Positions 36,421 through 48,089 of a DNA stretch of 64,000 nt are shown here, in pieces. The notes below the pieces were generated by a model, which was not told the origin of the DNA, did no database searches, and saw only the letters and a list, made by a program, of their open reading frames with translations. Numbering within the stretch: position 1 is the stretch's first letter; every line of letters begins with the position of its first letter. This DNA is from Anagrus nilaparvatae (taxonomy: Eukaryota; Arthropoda; Insecta; Hymenoptera; Mymaridae). The DNA lies in NCBI GenBank assembly GCA_022575985.1, contig JAKSXM010000036.1:124001-188000 (forward strand), in the 5' to 3' direction. The position numbers and the translations under genes are program-made.

Positions 36421-38039
36421 ACCCTATATTATATTAAAGAACCCAGCTAGGGGGTCCAATTTCTAGGTCCAGGTGGACCATTCAGATAAACTGGAGTATA
36501 GAAGATGATTTTTTAATTACCACAACCTGTCCGGAAAGTTAAAAGCAAATCGGGCCCGTAAGTCACCATATTAGGCAAAAATAGGCGTTTTTACAATACA
36601 TAAGTAATATTATATTAAATATATGTATATAGAGAAAATAATTATTTCCTTAAATGATACTTATCACCAGCATATATATCAAATCATGTTCATTAAGATA
36701 TTATTTTTCCAAGTAATTAATAATTTATAAAAATTTGTAATATTAATTAAAAAATTAAAAATTAATATCAATTAAAATATAATATTGATAAAATATAATT
36801 TTTATTTCTCTTAATTATTTAAATATTTTTATATTTACACCTGTTTAATTTTTACTTATTATTAAGTTATAAAATAAATATTAAAAAATTTATACTTTTA
36901 TTATATAAATGTATTAAATTAAATTATTTAGTTATTTTATATATATTTTATATTTACTTAATTAATACATCTCATCAAGAAACGATTAAAAGTAATCCTC
37001 ACGTTCGTCTGGAGTTTGCAATACATAATAATATAATAATAAAACTTAAATTCTTTCACGATCTTGAATTTAATTATTATTTTATATTACTATATACTTT
37101 TTTTTTAAGGACTTTGATGTTAATATAATCTTCATCGTAATTTAATGATTACAACAACTTATTATATGGGCATTTATCATATTAATGGTATACTTTTTTA
37201 ATTAATTTTGATAGCAAAAAAAATTGGAATTGAAAACATTTTAGTTGTAGGTAAATTTTCGTTTATTTTGTATATTAGCTCGTTTTGTGACCCCTAAATA
37301 AAATACCGATTTTTATATCTTTATTAAGGCCCTGAGTCCAATTGGACGTTTTATTTGCAGCGTTTAAAAATTTTAAATCTGTAAATTTATAAAAAATTTG
37401 GAAACGCTGTAGATAAAATGTTTAATAGACTCTCCAATGCGTAAGGACTACTCTGCATACCCTTGCTTTAATTAACGCTCCCTAAACACTAAATATTTGT
37501 TTATTCAGTTCTTTTAAAAGTATAAAAAAAAACTATCTTAGACTTGCCTTTTAAAAACGACCATTTTAAGCAGTGTAAATAATTTTGCCAAGAACAAAAA
37601 TTAAATATTACGGTTAGAAGACCTTGTTTGTGATATGTGCCCATATATATATTTTTAATTTAATATAAATTTTTATAATTTGACAAGGAAGAAAACTGGT
37701 ATGACAACATTAATGATATAAAAAAACAGAAAAAAAGTATTAGAATTTTTATTACTTATTACTACTTCTGGGTCAAAAGCTGTTTTTATGTTACATTTAT
37801 TTTTTTTTTGGGTTACATATATTGAAAGGTATTTTTATTCGTGTTATTACATGAGATTATTTCACTGAGTAAAATTTTTCTTCAAATTTTTTTATGAATA
37901 AAAACAAAGTATATAAAATGACAAATTGCAATTAAAGCTGGAAGAAATTATCACTGGAAAAGTTTTGGCGAGCTATATTTATAATCATTTCCTTAATGAC
38001 CCTAATTTCAATATATTTACATTAATACCTTGAAATTAT
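36421..38039. other. AT-rich interval, no gene recognised
   Basis: Low-complexity A/T tracts dominate and no supported open frame was seen. Confidence 0.4.
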
Positions 38040-38650
38040 ATTTTTTGATCCACATTTTTGAATAATAATCAAGTTTAATCCCGGCGATGGCAATTGTTTT
38101 TTGAAAACAAATGGAAAAAAGGTCTAGTATAGATTTTTTAGGTCGTTCATTAAGGATATCGTGGTTTCGGTCGTGAAAAATTCTGGGAACACCTTAGTTA
38201 GCAAAGTAGTAAAGTTAGTAAGTTAGCAAAATACACTCCTATTTAAGAGTTAAAACTATAAGGAGATTCAGAATACTTTATGTTTTGAAGCTGCTAATTA
38301 CGAATTTTCGGGTCCTGTAGATGAAGAATATACTTAAGAATACAACTTAAAATTATTAAAAACACTCCCTTGAAGAGGTGTAATTTAGTAATTTTTACTA
38401 ATCATTAAAGGTTTTGACATAGTATCCGATAATCGTGAAGATTGGGAATCTTAAACCGAAAAATATCCAAAACACATAATTAGTAAATATACTCATAAAA
38501 AAGGGCGCCTTTTGCTAATTTTAGGGTGCTCCCTCAATTTTTCTCGAGCAAAACCACGATTTTCGTAATCAGCGACCTAAAAAACCTAAATCACTTTTCT
38601 CTATCTGTTTTCAAAAAACAACCGCAAAATCATGATTCAATAGGAACATA
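38040..38650. mobile_element. Diverged MITE with ~120-bp inverted ends
   Basis: Left TTGTTTTTTGAAAACAAATGG..TTTTTTAGGTCG..TCGTGGTTT is mirrored at the right by AAACCACGA..CGACCTAAAAAA..GTTTTCAAAAAACAA. It is about 610 bp and non-coding. Confidence 0.65.
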
Positions 38651-41600
38651 ATTAATTATCAATTATATTAAAATAATAAGTAAACCATTTAATAAATATT
38701 TATCAGATTGATTTATCTTCGAAAAAAAAATCACTTAACAATATTACAGAATCTTTTATCTTTTTTTTGGAATCAATCCTTTATACGAAAAACATTTTTA
38801 TCTTTATACATATACCAATATATATTATTTTTCAAAAGGGTGAGAAAAATTTCCTAATATCCTCAAGAGAGATTTAATATTTCTTTTTCGAAATGTACTC
38901 ACATGGCAAACGAGAGGGCGGTTGGACTTGAACTATATATATAATATACATTTGTTTTGTAGATAAGAAAAACCTTAGAATATAAATAAATGCGGTCCAC
39001 ATGTAGGTATACATCCAAATGGGAGTAAAAATTCTCTTGGGAGATTAGGAGAAATTATGTATTTATATTCTGTTAACTACATAAAAGCTATATTTTAATG
39101 TCGATAAATTTTTGTCTCTTTTTACATGTCATTCTTTCGGCTGCTTTCAGCCATGTATTTATACTGTAAACAGTTTTGCAACATTGGCATGTTAGTAAAT
39201 TTACTATCATGTTGGATCCGTTAATAATTTTGCTGCAGAAATTTTATCTATTTATTTTTTATGAATCGTACCAGCAGAGAACTTATGCACATTTAATAAA
39301 TGAAGTACTCGAAATTTGTTTTATCCAAAAACTGAGGAATTAGTTTAGAGAATCAGAATAACTTGAGTTTAGAAACTTAACATTTAGTAAAAGTGATAAT
39401 TGCAAATTATAAAAATAGCAAATTGTATTGTAAAATTTATGTATTTTACCTAGCTCCCAACTTTACTAAACATGTTTAATGCATTTATGTTGTGTTTACA
39501 TAAACCAGTTATAAGTTTTTATGTATTTTTTGAAACTAAATTATACAATAACTATACCCTCTAACTGTTTTGAAATTCCAAAACAATTTCATAATTCATA
39601 TTAATTAAGTTTAAAGTTCGACATATTTTTCAAATAATAATTATCATTACGATTTTTTTGAGCAAACACGATAATCTTATATTTCAAAGATACTTAAAGA
39701 CAATTTCATTCCATTAATTTTTCAAAATTTACCATTAAAATTCAAAAAAATTATATCAGTTGTTACCATAATAACATCTGGCAAAATTTTTCATTTTGTT
39801 CTATATATATATCTATAATGCAGAGCAACTAAAAATAACCATGTTTATTAAGTCTAAGTACCTGAATTTTACCGATTCAGTTTAATTAAATTATGTAATT
39901 TAATATATTTTTAAATAAAAAAAGTAAACAAAATATTTTTGTATTCACATTTTATACTTCTGTTTTCATATAATTTTTTGTATATAACTACCTAATTTTA
40001 GACCTTATAAATGCATCATTACAAATATTTATTTGAACTTTAAATATACAGAAATTTTTCCTTTGTAAACATTTTATCAAAAAAAAATTTTTTTTTTTTA
40101 TTCATAAATATAGAGTAAGCAAATAACCAAAAAAATATAAAGTAAAATGCAAATATAGTTTTTTATAGTGCAATCTTTTTTTGGACAAAATTAAACTTTC
40201 TTTTTATTAAACGAAAATTCTTTTATCTCGCTTATTTTTTTTACCAAATAAACACAAAATTTTGTCAAGTACTTTTTTTTGTCATATTCATTTCTTTTAA
40301 TCTTTTTAAAAATTATAAGATTATACAAGAATATTTCTTTTTTATTAGATCTTTTACTTATGAAACAGCAGCATAGTTTTTTTTTGGCTAAATGCATTTT
40401 TTTAATTTGTAAGTTCAAAAAATTATATACTGTCTCGAGTATGTCTGAATTACAAAAAAAAATTAGGGTAGTTTGATGTAAAAAAAAGGAATTATTTAAG
40501 GGTGTTGAATATTTTTTAATTAATTAATGCATTTTTTTTAATTTGAGTATTAAAATGAATGTATTTTGATTGCAGTAAAATTTTCGTTAATGTATTTTTT
40601 TTTTGGATTTACAAGAGGAGTGTCAACAGGAGACCTGTTTGGTTTAAGGATATCTTAAGAAAGGGAAGAATTATCTCTGATACCAGCAGTTTATATTAAT
40701 TAGCATCTGTATTGAAATTTTTAGTTGCTTGTATTTTCTTAGTGTAAGCCTTTTAGGACTTTTAAACAACAATTTTTATCACTTATCCTTCCTTCAAAAT
40801 ACTACATTCTATAAGTATTTTTTGCACAAAATAACAATTTTTGAAGTAAATAAATATTTCAAGTATCAAATATTTGTACACGATTTATGTTTTCTTCAAT
40901 CTTTTGTGAAATTAAAATTAGACAACAAAAAAATAGTCACATGATTATCCGAAAGTTGCTGAGCGGAAATTTTAAATCGTAGGTTTATCATGAAGTAAAG
41001 CAAAGAAAGTTGCTTTAGTAAAAAGACTACTTTACATACTACAGGAAACTTATTCTATTAAGAAAATAGATAAATCAGCCTTTTTAATAATTGACACTCT
41101 TTTTACCAACACAAAAATTTATTTGCACAAATATTACTAGATTTATTTATTTATAAGCATTACATTTAATTTTTCAATAATCAGTCAATTTAAATATTGT
41201 TTTTATAATACTTTTTATTAAATTAAATAAAATGAAAAATATTATGAAATTTCAATTTAATATTCAGAACACAAAAAAATATGAATAAAAACGTTTTGGT
41301 ATTTCTCTATATATATAATACATTTTTTTTGCCATTTCTATAAATGAAATTTTTCACGTAAATATCATAATATAAAAATATTTGAAATTTATAAGATTTT
41401 TATTATATTTAATCAATATAGGTACCTATAAAATAATTATTATGAATATAAGATTTTATGATAAAAAAGATTGATTTTTTATTTCAATTTCAAGTCGTTA
41501 TTTGAATACTAAATACATTTTTTTTATTTTAAATATTTTTCTTGAACTGATTTATTTAGTGTTATTTTATAAGGAAAATTACAATATTGCTTGAATTATA

Positions 41601-42343
41601 AAATTACAGAACACAAATATCACAAAACACCAAAAAATATGCATTTTAACTGAATTTTTATATTTTGTTGTTAACTCTTCGCTTTGTCTTAGCTTGACTG
41701 ATATATATTTTTAAACATCTTAAGTTTTAAGCTAAATATTTATCTATATATAATATAATTTTGTGTTTCTTTGTGTGAACGTATAAATATGTGTAAGAGT
41801 AGAATAAAGGTAGAATACAAAGAACTCGAATAAATAAGAATTCATAAGTAAAGGAACCAAAAAGAGGTAATTATAGGTCTCAAAAAAAGTTACAATTTAA
41901 ATTGGTATATAATAAAAATGAATGACTTATATCTTAATTTATTTTTGTTGGTTTAATTGTACTTTGGAATTTTAATACTTTATTACGGTGTATGACAAAT
42001 TTTAGTTATTTTTATGCTTGTAAATACTTTGAAATTACATGTTGATTGAGCAAGATCATTAATCAAGTTATATTCAATAAACAAAATTATTTTAAAATAC
42101 CTTTAAAAAAAAGTACATAGTTATACATTTTGTTTTAAGAAATATATAAAATTTTTTAGATCTTTTATCGGTAAAAGTAATTCTAAAATACTAAAAAGTA
42201 ATTTAGTGAAGAAAAAATAATTTCTGGAATTTTTGCATGATTTATTAAGAACTAGGGGCCAAGCCTCCTGTGCGCTAAAGCACGCCAACCCCCTCAAATC
42301 ATATTTCATGTTTAGTCACAAAAAAATTGGCTCATTCCATTAA
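38651..42343. other. Long AT-rich interval with one repeat fragment, no gene recognised
   Basis: A reversed CATGGAACATG-family start lies at 39466-39526 (ATGTTGTGTTTACATAAACC). Frames at 40191-40476, 40729-40944 and 42121-42309 are AT-biased and show no domain. The short patch 42254-42300 (GGGGCCAAGCCTCC...GCGCTAAAGCACGCC) is GC-richer but unexplained. Confidence 0.4.
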
Positions 42344-42606
42344 TAAAAACCGGCTTGTGTAAACACAACCTAAATGCATGGAACATGTTTACATCCAGAT
42401 GAGGATTAGGTATAATACAAAATGTTACTCAACATTACAATACAATTTTCTATTTTTATTATTTGTAATTATCACCTCACTAGCTATTAAGATTCTAAAC
42501 CCAAACTATTTTGATTCCCTAAACCTGAATTATAAAAATTTGACCCCCCCCCCCCTTAATTTTCAAGTTCTGAATTACCCCCTCCCTATAAACATGTTCA
42601 ATGTTA
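42344..42606 (+). repeat. CATGGAACATG-family repeat, internally deleted copy
   Basis: The start AAACCGGCTTGTGTAAACAC, CATGGAACATGTTTACATCC, a C-run and the end ATAAACATGTTCAATGTTAA are all present in 263 bp. The overlapping frame 42378-42650 is not a gene. Confidence 0.75.
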
Positions 42607-43146
42607 ATACAGTAAGATGTAAATTGCAAATATTGAATTTTTTTTCATAATTTTAATAAATCATTAGTATTTTTATTTACAATTTTTGTTTTCAACTTTA
42701 AATTTTGTTATTTTTTATGGTGCATGGTCAACAACTTTTTGAAAAACAAAGTTTCACACAAACAAATTGTAGATTCTTACTTCAATCGGTATATACGACC
42801 ACGTGCCACTATTTTTGCATAAAAAAATTAAAATGAGCGATATACTTACCAGTAAATTCTACTTACTCAATAATTTAGTAATGATAATGAAATTAAGACG
42901 GAACTTATTATTTTAGTAAATAAAAATTAGAAATTTTCCAATACTAATATCTTAAATTTTAGGTTATGAAAATTTTGAATACATTGGGCATGTAAATTTT
43001 CTTTGAGTAATTATAAAAAAAAATTGTAAAAATTTAAAATAAAAATAATTTAATTTTACAAGTTGAATAAATTTTATTTTAATAAGCTTAAAATAACATT
43101 GTATTTTATTTTTCAGGAAAGTTTTAAAATCACTGACAAAATATTG
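42607..43146. other. No gene recognised
   Basis: AT-rich sequence downstream (3' side) of the cysteine-rich peptide gene. Confidence 0.4.
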
Positions 43147-43174
43147 TTTATTTAAAATTTTACAGTTGAATTAG

Positions 43175-43593
43175 TTATCCATATATATTATAACAACCAC
43201 AACCATTTGTTTTTGGATTACAACCACATTGCACTCCAGCTAAAGCGATACATGCTATATTTTGACATCTCCTCCTACAGTTTCTACAACCTAAAATATA
43301 TTTTTATTTAAATTTAATAAAAATATTATATTTACGCCTCGTTCCGGCTTTGCCTTAGAAGGTTATAATTTAGGTACGATTTGGTCAATTATTTACTTTC
43401 CTGGGCACGAGCCGTAACATAATATTTAATTATTAAGATAACTTTTATAAAAATAAAAAGTTAAACAGTAGAGAAATTAGTTAATTTTGTAATGTTTATT
43501 TAATTTTATGATAAATGTAAATTTACCTGCTGAAACAATGCTGCAGTAACTTGCTACTACCAAAATTAATAGAAAAAAAGTTAAGACTTTCAT
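43175..43593 (-). CDS. Secreted cationic cysteine-rich peptide precursor, two exons
   Basis: Exon 1 is 43593-43527 and exon 2 is 43290-43175. The phase-1 intron 43526-43291 has donor CAG|GTAAAT and acceptor TTTTAG|G. The product is 60 residues. Residues 1-22 (MKVLTFFLLILVVASYC...) form a clear signal peptide ending VSA. The remaining 38 residues begin GCRNCRRRC and hold eight cysteines spaced C-x2-C-x3-C-x4-C-x7-C-x-C-x6-C-x-C. They contain four Arg, one Lys and no acidic residue. An AATAAA lies on the minus strand at 43152-43147, about 23 bases after the stop, and a TATAAAAT at 43652-43645 is a possible promoter. The intron holds a fragment of a dispersed repeat. I do not recognise the family. 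The layout suits an antimicrobial, venom or other defensive peptide with four disulfides, but no function is shown. Confidence 0.75.
43328..43425. repeat. GGCTTCGCC-family repeat fragment in the peptide-gene intron
   Basis: CGGCTTTGCCTTAGAAGG, then ATTTACTTTCCTGGGCACGAGCC, match 44600-44690 and 46220-46305 in order. Its presence in the intron means the intron, not the coding part, took the insertion. Confidence 0.55.
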
Positions 43594-44301
43594 GATACTA
43601 AATATTATTACCTACTCTTCGTTTGTGAATTATTATTTAAATTAATTTTATATTTTCGTAAGCTATTTATTCGTTTGTAATTTGAGTTTCCTCATTATTA
43701 ACTTTGATAAAATAATAAAAAATACAATTAAATATTTACTTTTTTGCAATTAATGCGGAATAATTATTCAAATAAATTTTCCTCATATACGTAAATAAAA
43801 AACAAAGAATTTCAAAGAAATTTTTATTTATATGTTTTGCTACACTGGAAATTTTTATATGCTTTTAAAAATTTTGATTTATTTTTAGATATATATTCAG
43901 GTCAAAAAATGACACTAAATTGTAAAAACCTAAGGTTTTTTATTTAAAGCATAATCCTTTATTAACCCCTGCCTTTTTAAATCTCTATGAATATTAGTTT
44001 TGTTGAATAGAAGTTTTGCCTAAATAAATAGACTTTCTTTCAATTTTTGGTTTTCAGATAATTTTTATTTGAAAATCATTTTTAAAATCTTCTGGGTATA
44101 AAATTTATAGTTATATTCATTTTGTTTTCAATATTTTATATTAAAAAATTATTCAAAATATTAATTGTAAAATTATATCAAAATTTTTCAGTAATAACTC
44201 TATATAGTAATTAATTCATAAATTTCAAACCAAACTATAATAGAAATATCTCTAAAACAGTTTGAACGATTGACATTCAAATTTAATATGTTCTTCGTGT
44301 A

Positions 44302-44430
44302 TATAGGGAAGTGGTATCCTTGGAATCCAAAAATCAGGAGAGGGTCAAATGGGAATAATCTCGGGAATAATTAATCATTTCGATTTAGGGACTTAAAATA
44401 ACTTAGGTTTAGGAACTTGGTAACATTACT
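44302..44430 (-). repeat. CATGGAACATG-family fragment (reversed interior)
   Basis: It contains GGAGAGGGTCAAATGGGA and 'tcgatttagggacttaaaataa', the reverse of the internal units of other copies. Neither end is preserved. Confidence 0.5.
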
Positions 44431-44519
44431 TTATATATCATTGATATAATTATATACAGCGCTGACTTTTTAATTTTCTCGGTGTATATAGTAGACCAAA
44501 TCTGATGGTGTCCAGAAAC

Positions 44520-44694
44520 TTTATATTCTCCCTCCCGTATATTGACTGGAGCATTATTAACTTTTCTTGTCAGCGGCCAGAAAGCACGAATTTCGCGGCC
44601 ACTGTGCCTGCGTTGCTTCGCCTTAGATGGTAATTTACATGCGATTAGAGTCATTATTTACTTTTCTGGACACGGGCTCGTAATATACTATTGC
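44520..44694. repeat. GGCTTCGCC-family repeat
   Basis: CTTCGCCTTAGATGGTAA, TTTACATGCGATT and GGACACGGGCTCGTAATATA follow the same order as 46220-46305. Confidence 0.6.
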
Positions 44695-45228
44695 GGAACG
44701 AAATTTAAGCAATCACAAAATAGTTTCTACTGGAGTTCTCCAGGGCTCTGTGTTGGGAGTAATTCTCTTCAACATTCTTATAAATGATTTATTGAAAATT
44801 GTTGTCAACATAGTTGCATTTACAGACGACACTGTAATAGTTTTAAGTGAGAGCTCGTGGTTAAAGTCGAATGAAAAAGCCAACACAATTGTAAATAAAG
44901 TATCAGACTGGCTTAATCAAAACCTCTTAACTGTAAATATTTATAAATCATCCTTCACAACCTTTTCTATGGACAGGGATATGATCCCTAATGGTGTAAA
45001 CATTGTCATCTATAACGTTAATACTCCAGTCAAATCGCGGTTTAGGGTGTACTTTCACTGGCCAAAATGAGATACAAAGGCCAACAAAAATACTGACCAA
45101 CATGAGTTACAAAGAGCTAATAGCTCTAAATATCTGGGTATTATAATTGACCAACAGTTGCAATGGAACACATCAATACTATTATGGAATTCTAAGTTGG
45201 GGTGGTAGTAATAAGACTCTTTTAAAAA
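44695..45228 (+). pseudogene. Non-LTR reverse-transcriptase fragment
   Basis: Frames give GVLQGSVLGVILFNILINDL-type sequence at about 44730-44790. Then come FTDDTVIVLSE (catalytic box with Y to F and A to T changes), SDWLNQNLLTVN, and KYLGIIIDQQLQWNTS at about 45130. It has frame breaks and is cut at 45228 by a CATGGAACATG element. Both the 5' half and the 3' tail are missing. Confidence 0.8.
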
Positions 45229-45684
45229 ACTTATAACCGGTTTGTGTAAACACAACCTAAATGCATGGAACATGTTTACTTCCAGATGAGGACTAGGTAT
45301 AATTCAAATGTTACTCAACATTACAATACAATTTTCTATTTTTATAATTTGTAATTATTGCCCCATCAGCTGTTAACATTCTAAACCCAAACTATTTTGA
45401 CTCCCTAAACCTGAAATATTCTAAGACTTATCTTAATCGATATTATTCCAAGTCCCTAAATCGATTTTATTCTAAAAGTCCATAAACCTGTACTATCCTA
45501 AGTCCTAAAGCCCAGATTTTTCAAAATCTTTTAAAAGTCTTTTATTTATTTATATATACTTACCTAATTATTTTAAGTCTCATTTGACCCCCCCCCCCCC
45601 CTTAAATAGGACAAATTTGACCCCCCCCCCTTAATTTTCAAGTTTTGAAGTACACCCTCCCTATAAACATGTTCCATATGTTAA
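45229..45684 (+). repeat. CATGGAACATG-family repeat, near-complete copy
   Basis: It starts CTTATAACCGGTTTGTGTAA and carries CATGGAACATGTTTACTTCC. The internal 'agtccctaaatcgattttattcta' units and two C-runs are present. It ends ATAAACATGTTCCATATGTTAA. It is inserted in the LINE fragment ending at 45228. Confidence 0.8.
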
Positions 45685-46125
45685 AAAGTAGAAAACAGGC
45701 AACATTGTATCATAAATATTTTTGACTATGAAAATAATAACGACATCTTTCTAAATATTAAACAAAATTTTTATTATTTTTCTGTAAAAAAGGAATATTT
45801 AAATATCAAAAATATAATAATAAATAATTTATATATAACAATTTATCATACTAATGTTCGTAAAAATGAGCGTACTATCATGGTGAATTTACCTGATTAT
45901 AAAAATTTTTTATTAACTTCCTAAACACTTAAAAATTTAAAATTCTAATGAACAACTAATAAATAGTTGGTATTATCAAGTAAAAAAGGTGATTTCTACA
46001 ATAGTTTAACTCTAAGCACTTTATATATAAAAATCAAACTGAATAAAATAAATAAAAAAAAATTAAACAAAAAATAAAATAAAATGAATGTAAATTTTTA
46101 ATAATGTAAATTAAATTCTAAATTT

Positions 46126-46190
46126 GAATGCGTGTGTATGCGTGCGTGTGTGTATGTGCGAGTGTGTGCGCGCGCGTGTGTTTGTCTCTA
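46126..46190. repeat. GT-rich microsatellite
   Basis: Interrupted (GT)n/(GTGC)n tract: gcgtgtgtatgcgtgcg followed by similar units. Confidence 0.8.
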
Positions 46191-46191
46191 T

Positions 46192-46305
46192 AAATGAAGA
46201 ATGACCCAAATCGCAGTTTACCAACCTCGGCTTCGCCTTGGATGGTAATTTACATGCGATTTGGGCCAATATTTAATTTTCTAGATACGGGCTCGTAATA
46301 TACTA
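46192..46305. repeat. GGCTTCGCC-family repeat
   Basis: ACCCAAATCGCAGTTTACC, CGGCTTCGCCTTGGATGG and ATACGGGCTCGTAATATACT mark a copy that lies beside a microsatellite on either side. Confidence 0.6.
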
Positions 46306-46574
46306 TTGTGTGTGTGTGTAAATTCATTTAAATGTGGCCAAAATATAGTTATAACTTGTGTCCAATCAGACTCATATTCTTCATCTTACAAAAAACATGC
46401 CATAATCGGCAAAAATGAATATATGAAAAAATCGTAGGATTTCATAAATGAAAATAATATTGAAAAAATAAATAAAGATCCAACAGATGAATATGTAAAA
46501 GATATAATAATAAAATAAATAAGTGTACCAAAATAATACCAGATTATCGAAAACTTGCATGAAAACAAATAAAA

Positions 46575-47210
46575 GCAAAAGCCCCGGAATTCAATGCACT
46601 CATAAAACTAAAAAAATAAGGTATGCCTATAGACCACTTATAAATCATATAACAGCCAAGTTACAAAATTTCTAAAAAATTAAATAATATCATAAAAAAT
46701 AACTTAAAATTTGATAAAAATTATAGTATTAAAAATAATATTGAGTTTTTTAACAAAATAAATAATTCAGAAGTAAAACCTGATTATAATTGGTAACATT
46801 CGACATAAAAAGCATGTATACAAATATACCTATAGAGGAACCAATAGAAATATTAAATACTAGATTGAAAGAATCATTAAAATTAAATAATTTAGAAATA
46901 AATGAAATAATTTCTATTATAAAAACAATATTAAATCAAAATTATTTTTGTTTCAAAAATTATTTTCAAAAGGAAGCCTTAGCAATGGGATCCTCATTAA
47001 ACTCACTTTTGGCAGATACTTTCATGAATGATTTTGAAAATAAATACATATTTAACGAAATGAATCCACATAAAAAGAAAATAGTTACATACAGCAGCAA
47101 ATAGACGCGTTTAAAATATATATAAGTAAATTCAAGAAAAAAATTAAATTCACAGAAGAGTTAGAAACAGAAAGTTTCTATTTTACTTATTACAGGATTA
47201 CAAATCAGGT
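46575..47210 (+). pseudogene. Penelope-like element reverse-transcriptase relic
   Basis: The best frame (46790-47104) reads VTFDIKSMYTNIPIEE, then NQNYFCFKNYF and ALAMGSSLNSLLADTFMNDFE, the classical Penelope RT order. Upstream frames contain KAKAPEFNALIKL and PLINHITAK. Downstream, KFKKKIKFTEELETESF matches the region after the active site. Stops and frameshifts break it, and the GIY-YIG endonuclease is absent. Confidence 0.85.
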
Positions 47211-47452
47211 GCTTTAGTGTTTTTTACAAAATTACATTATTAATTTCTTAATTTACTAAAAAAAACTTATAACCGGTTTGGTTAAATTATATTAAACTAA
47301 ACTTATAATTGGTTTGGTAATAGCACAATCTAAATGCATGAAAAATGTTTACAAACGCTTATGGCTAGGTATAATGCAAAAATGTTATGTAGTATTACAA
47401 TAAAATTTACAATTCTTATAATTTGTAATTATCACCCTTACTAGTTGTTAAG
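47205..47452 (+). repeat. CATGGAACATG-family repeat with 5' extension, 3' cut by poly-A
   Basis: The extension 'acaaatcaggtgctttagtg...' is shared with 51750-51773 plus 55057 onward. Then come AACTTATAACCGGTTTGG and CTAAATGCATGAAAAATGTTTAC. The copy stops at TGTTAAG, followed by about 34 A residues (47453-47486). Confidence 0.65.
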
Positions 47453-47486
<34 letters not shown>

Positions 47487-47490
<4 letters not shown>

Positions 47491-48089
47491 TAAAATAATT
47501 AAGTCAACAACATCAAATTGTTTAAAAAAAAAAAAGAGTATACACTCTAGATTTAAGCATAATTGAATTTTTTAAGTTTTTATATCAATTTGCTTATCAA
47601 GGAATGAAAGAATCGTACATCTGACGATTTGACTGGATTGGACGCGAGTTTAAGGTGACTAGAATGCATGAGCCAAAGGCAAGCGAATATCTCACAAGCA
47701 TAATCTGGCCTCCATTTATTTTGTAACCCCCAGTATTGGGTGTGTTACGTAAATAAAAATTTACATGTATAAATTTTGAATAGATCACTCGAATATGTGC
47801 TACCCGCCTATATTCACCTCCGAGGAGGTTGTTAACAATCCCTCCCGACACAAAGTGCAGGAGGGCTGATCCAACTGACTTCAAAGAAGTATTATTTATT
47901 ATTATTTGATTTATTTTATTTAAATTAAATTTATTAATTAATTAAATTTATTTCTCGAAAATTCTATTATTTTCTATGCTTAAATTTAATGTTAATTTAT
48001 ATGTACTTAAATCTAAATCTAACTTAATCTAACTATTTACATATGTACAATGTTATATATGCAGTTGCATCTTTTCCTGCATTCGCGAC
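47487..48089. other. No gene recognised
   Basis: The frame at 47884-47597 (-) has mixed composition but no recognised domain. The rest is AT-rich sequence leading into the R1-like relic. Confidence 0.35.

Noticed and set aside
40191..40944. Several AT-rich open frames
   Set aside because: Phe/Leu/Lys/Ile-biased translations typical of random AT-rich DNA, without splice context or resemblance to known proteins.
47597..47884. 95-residue minus-strand frame upstream of the R1-like relic
   Set aside because: Composition is less biased, but no motif, no exon signals and no link to the retroelement frame were found.
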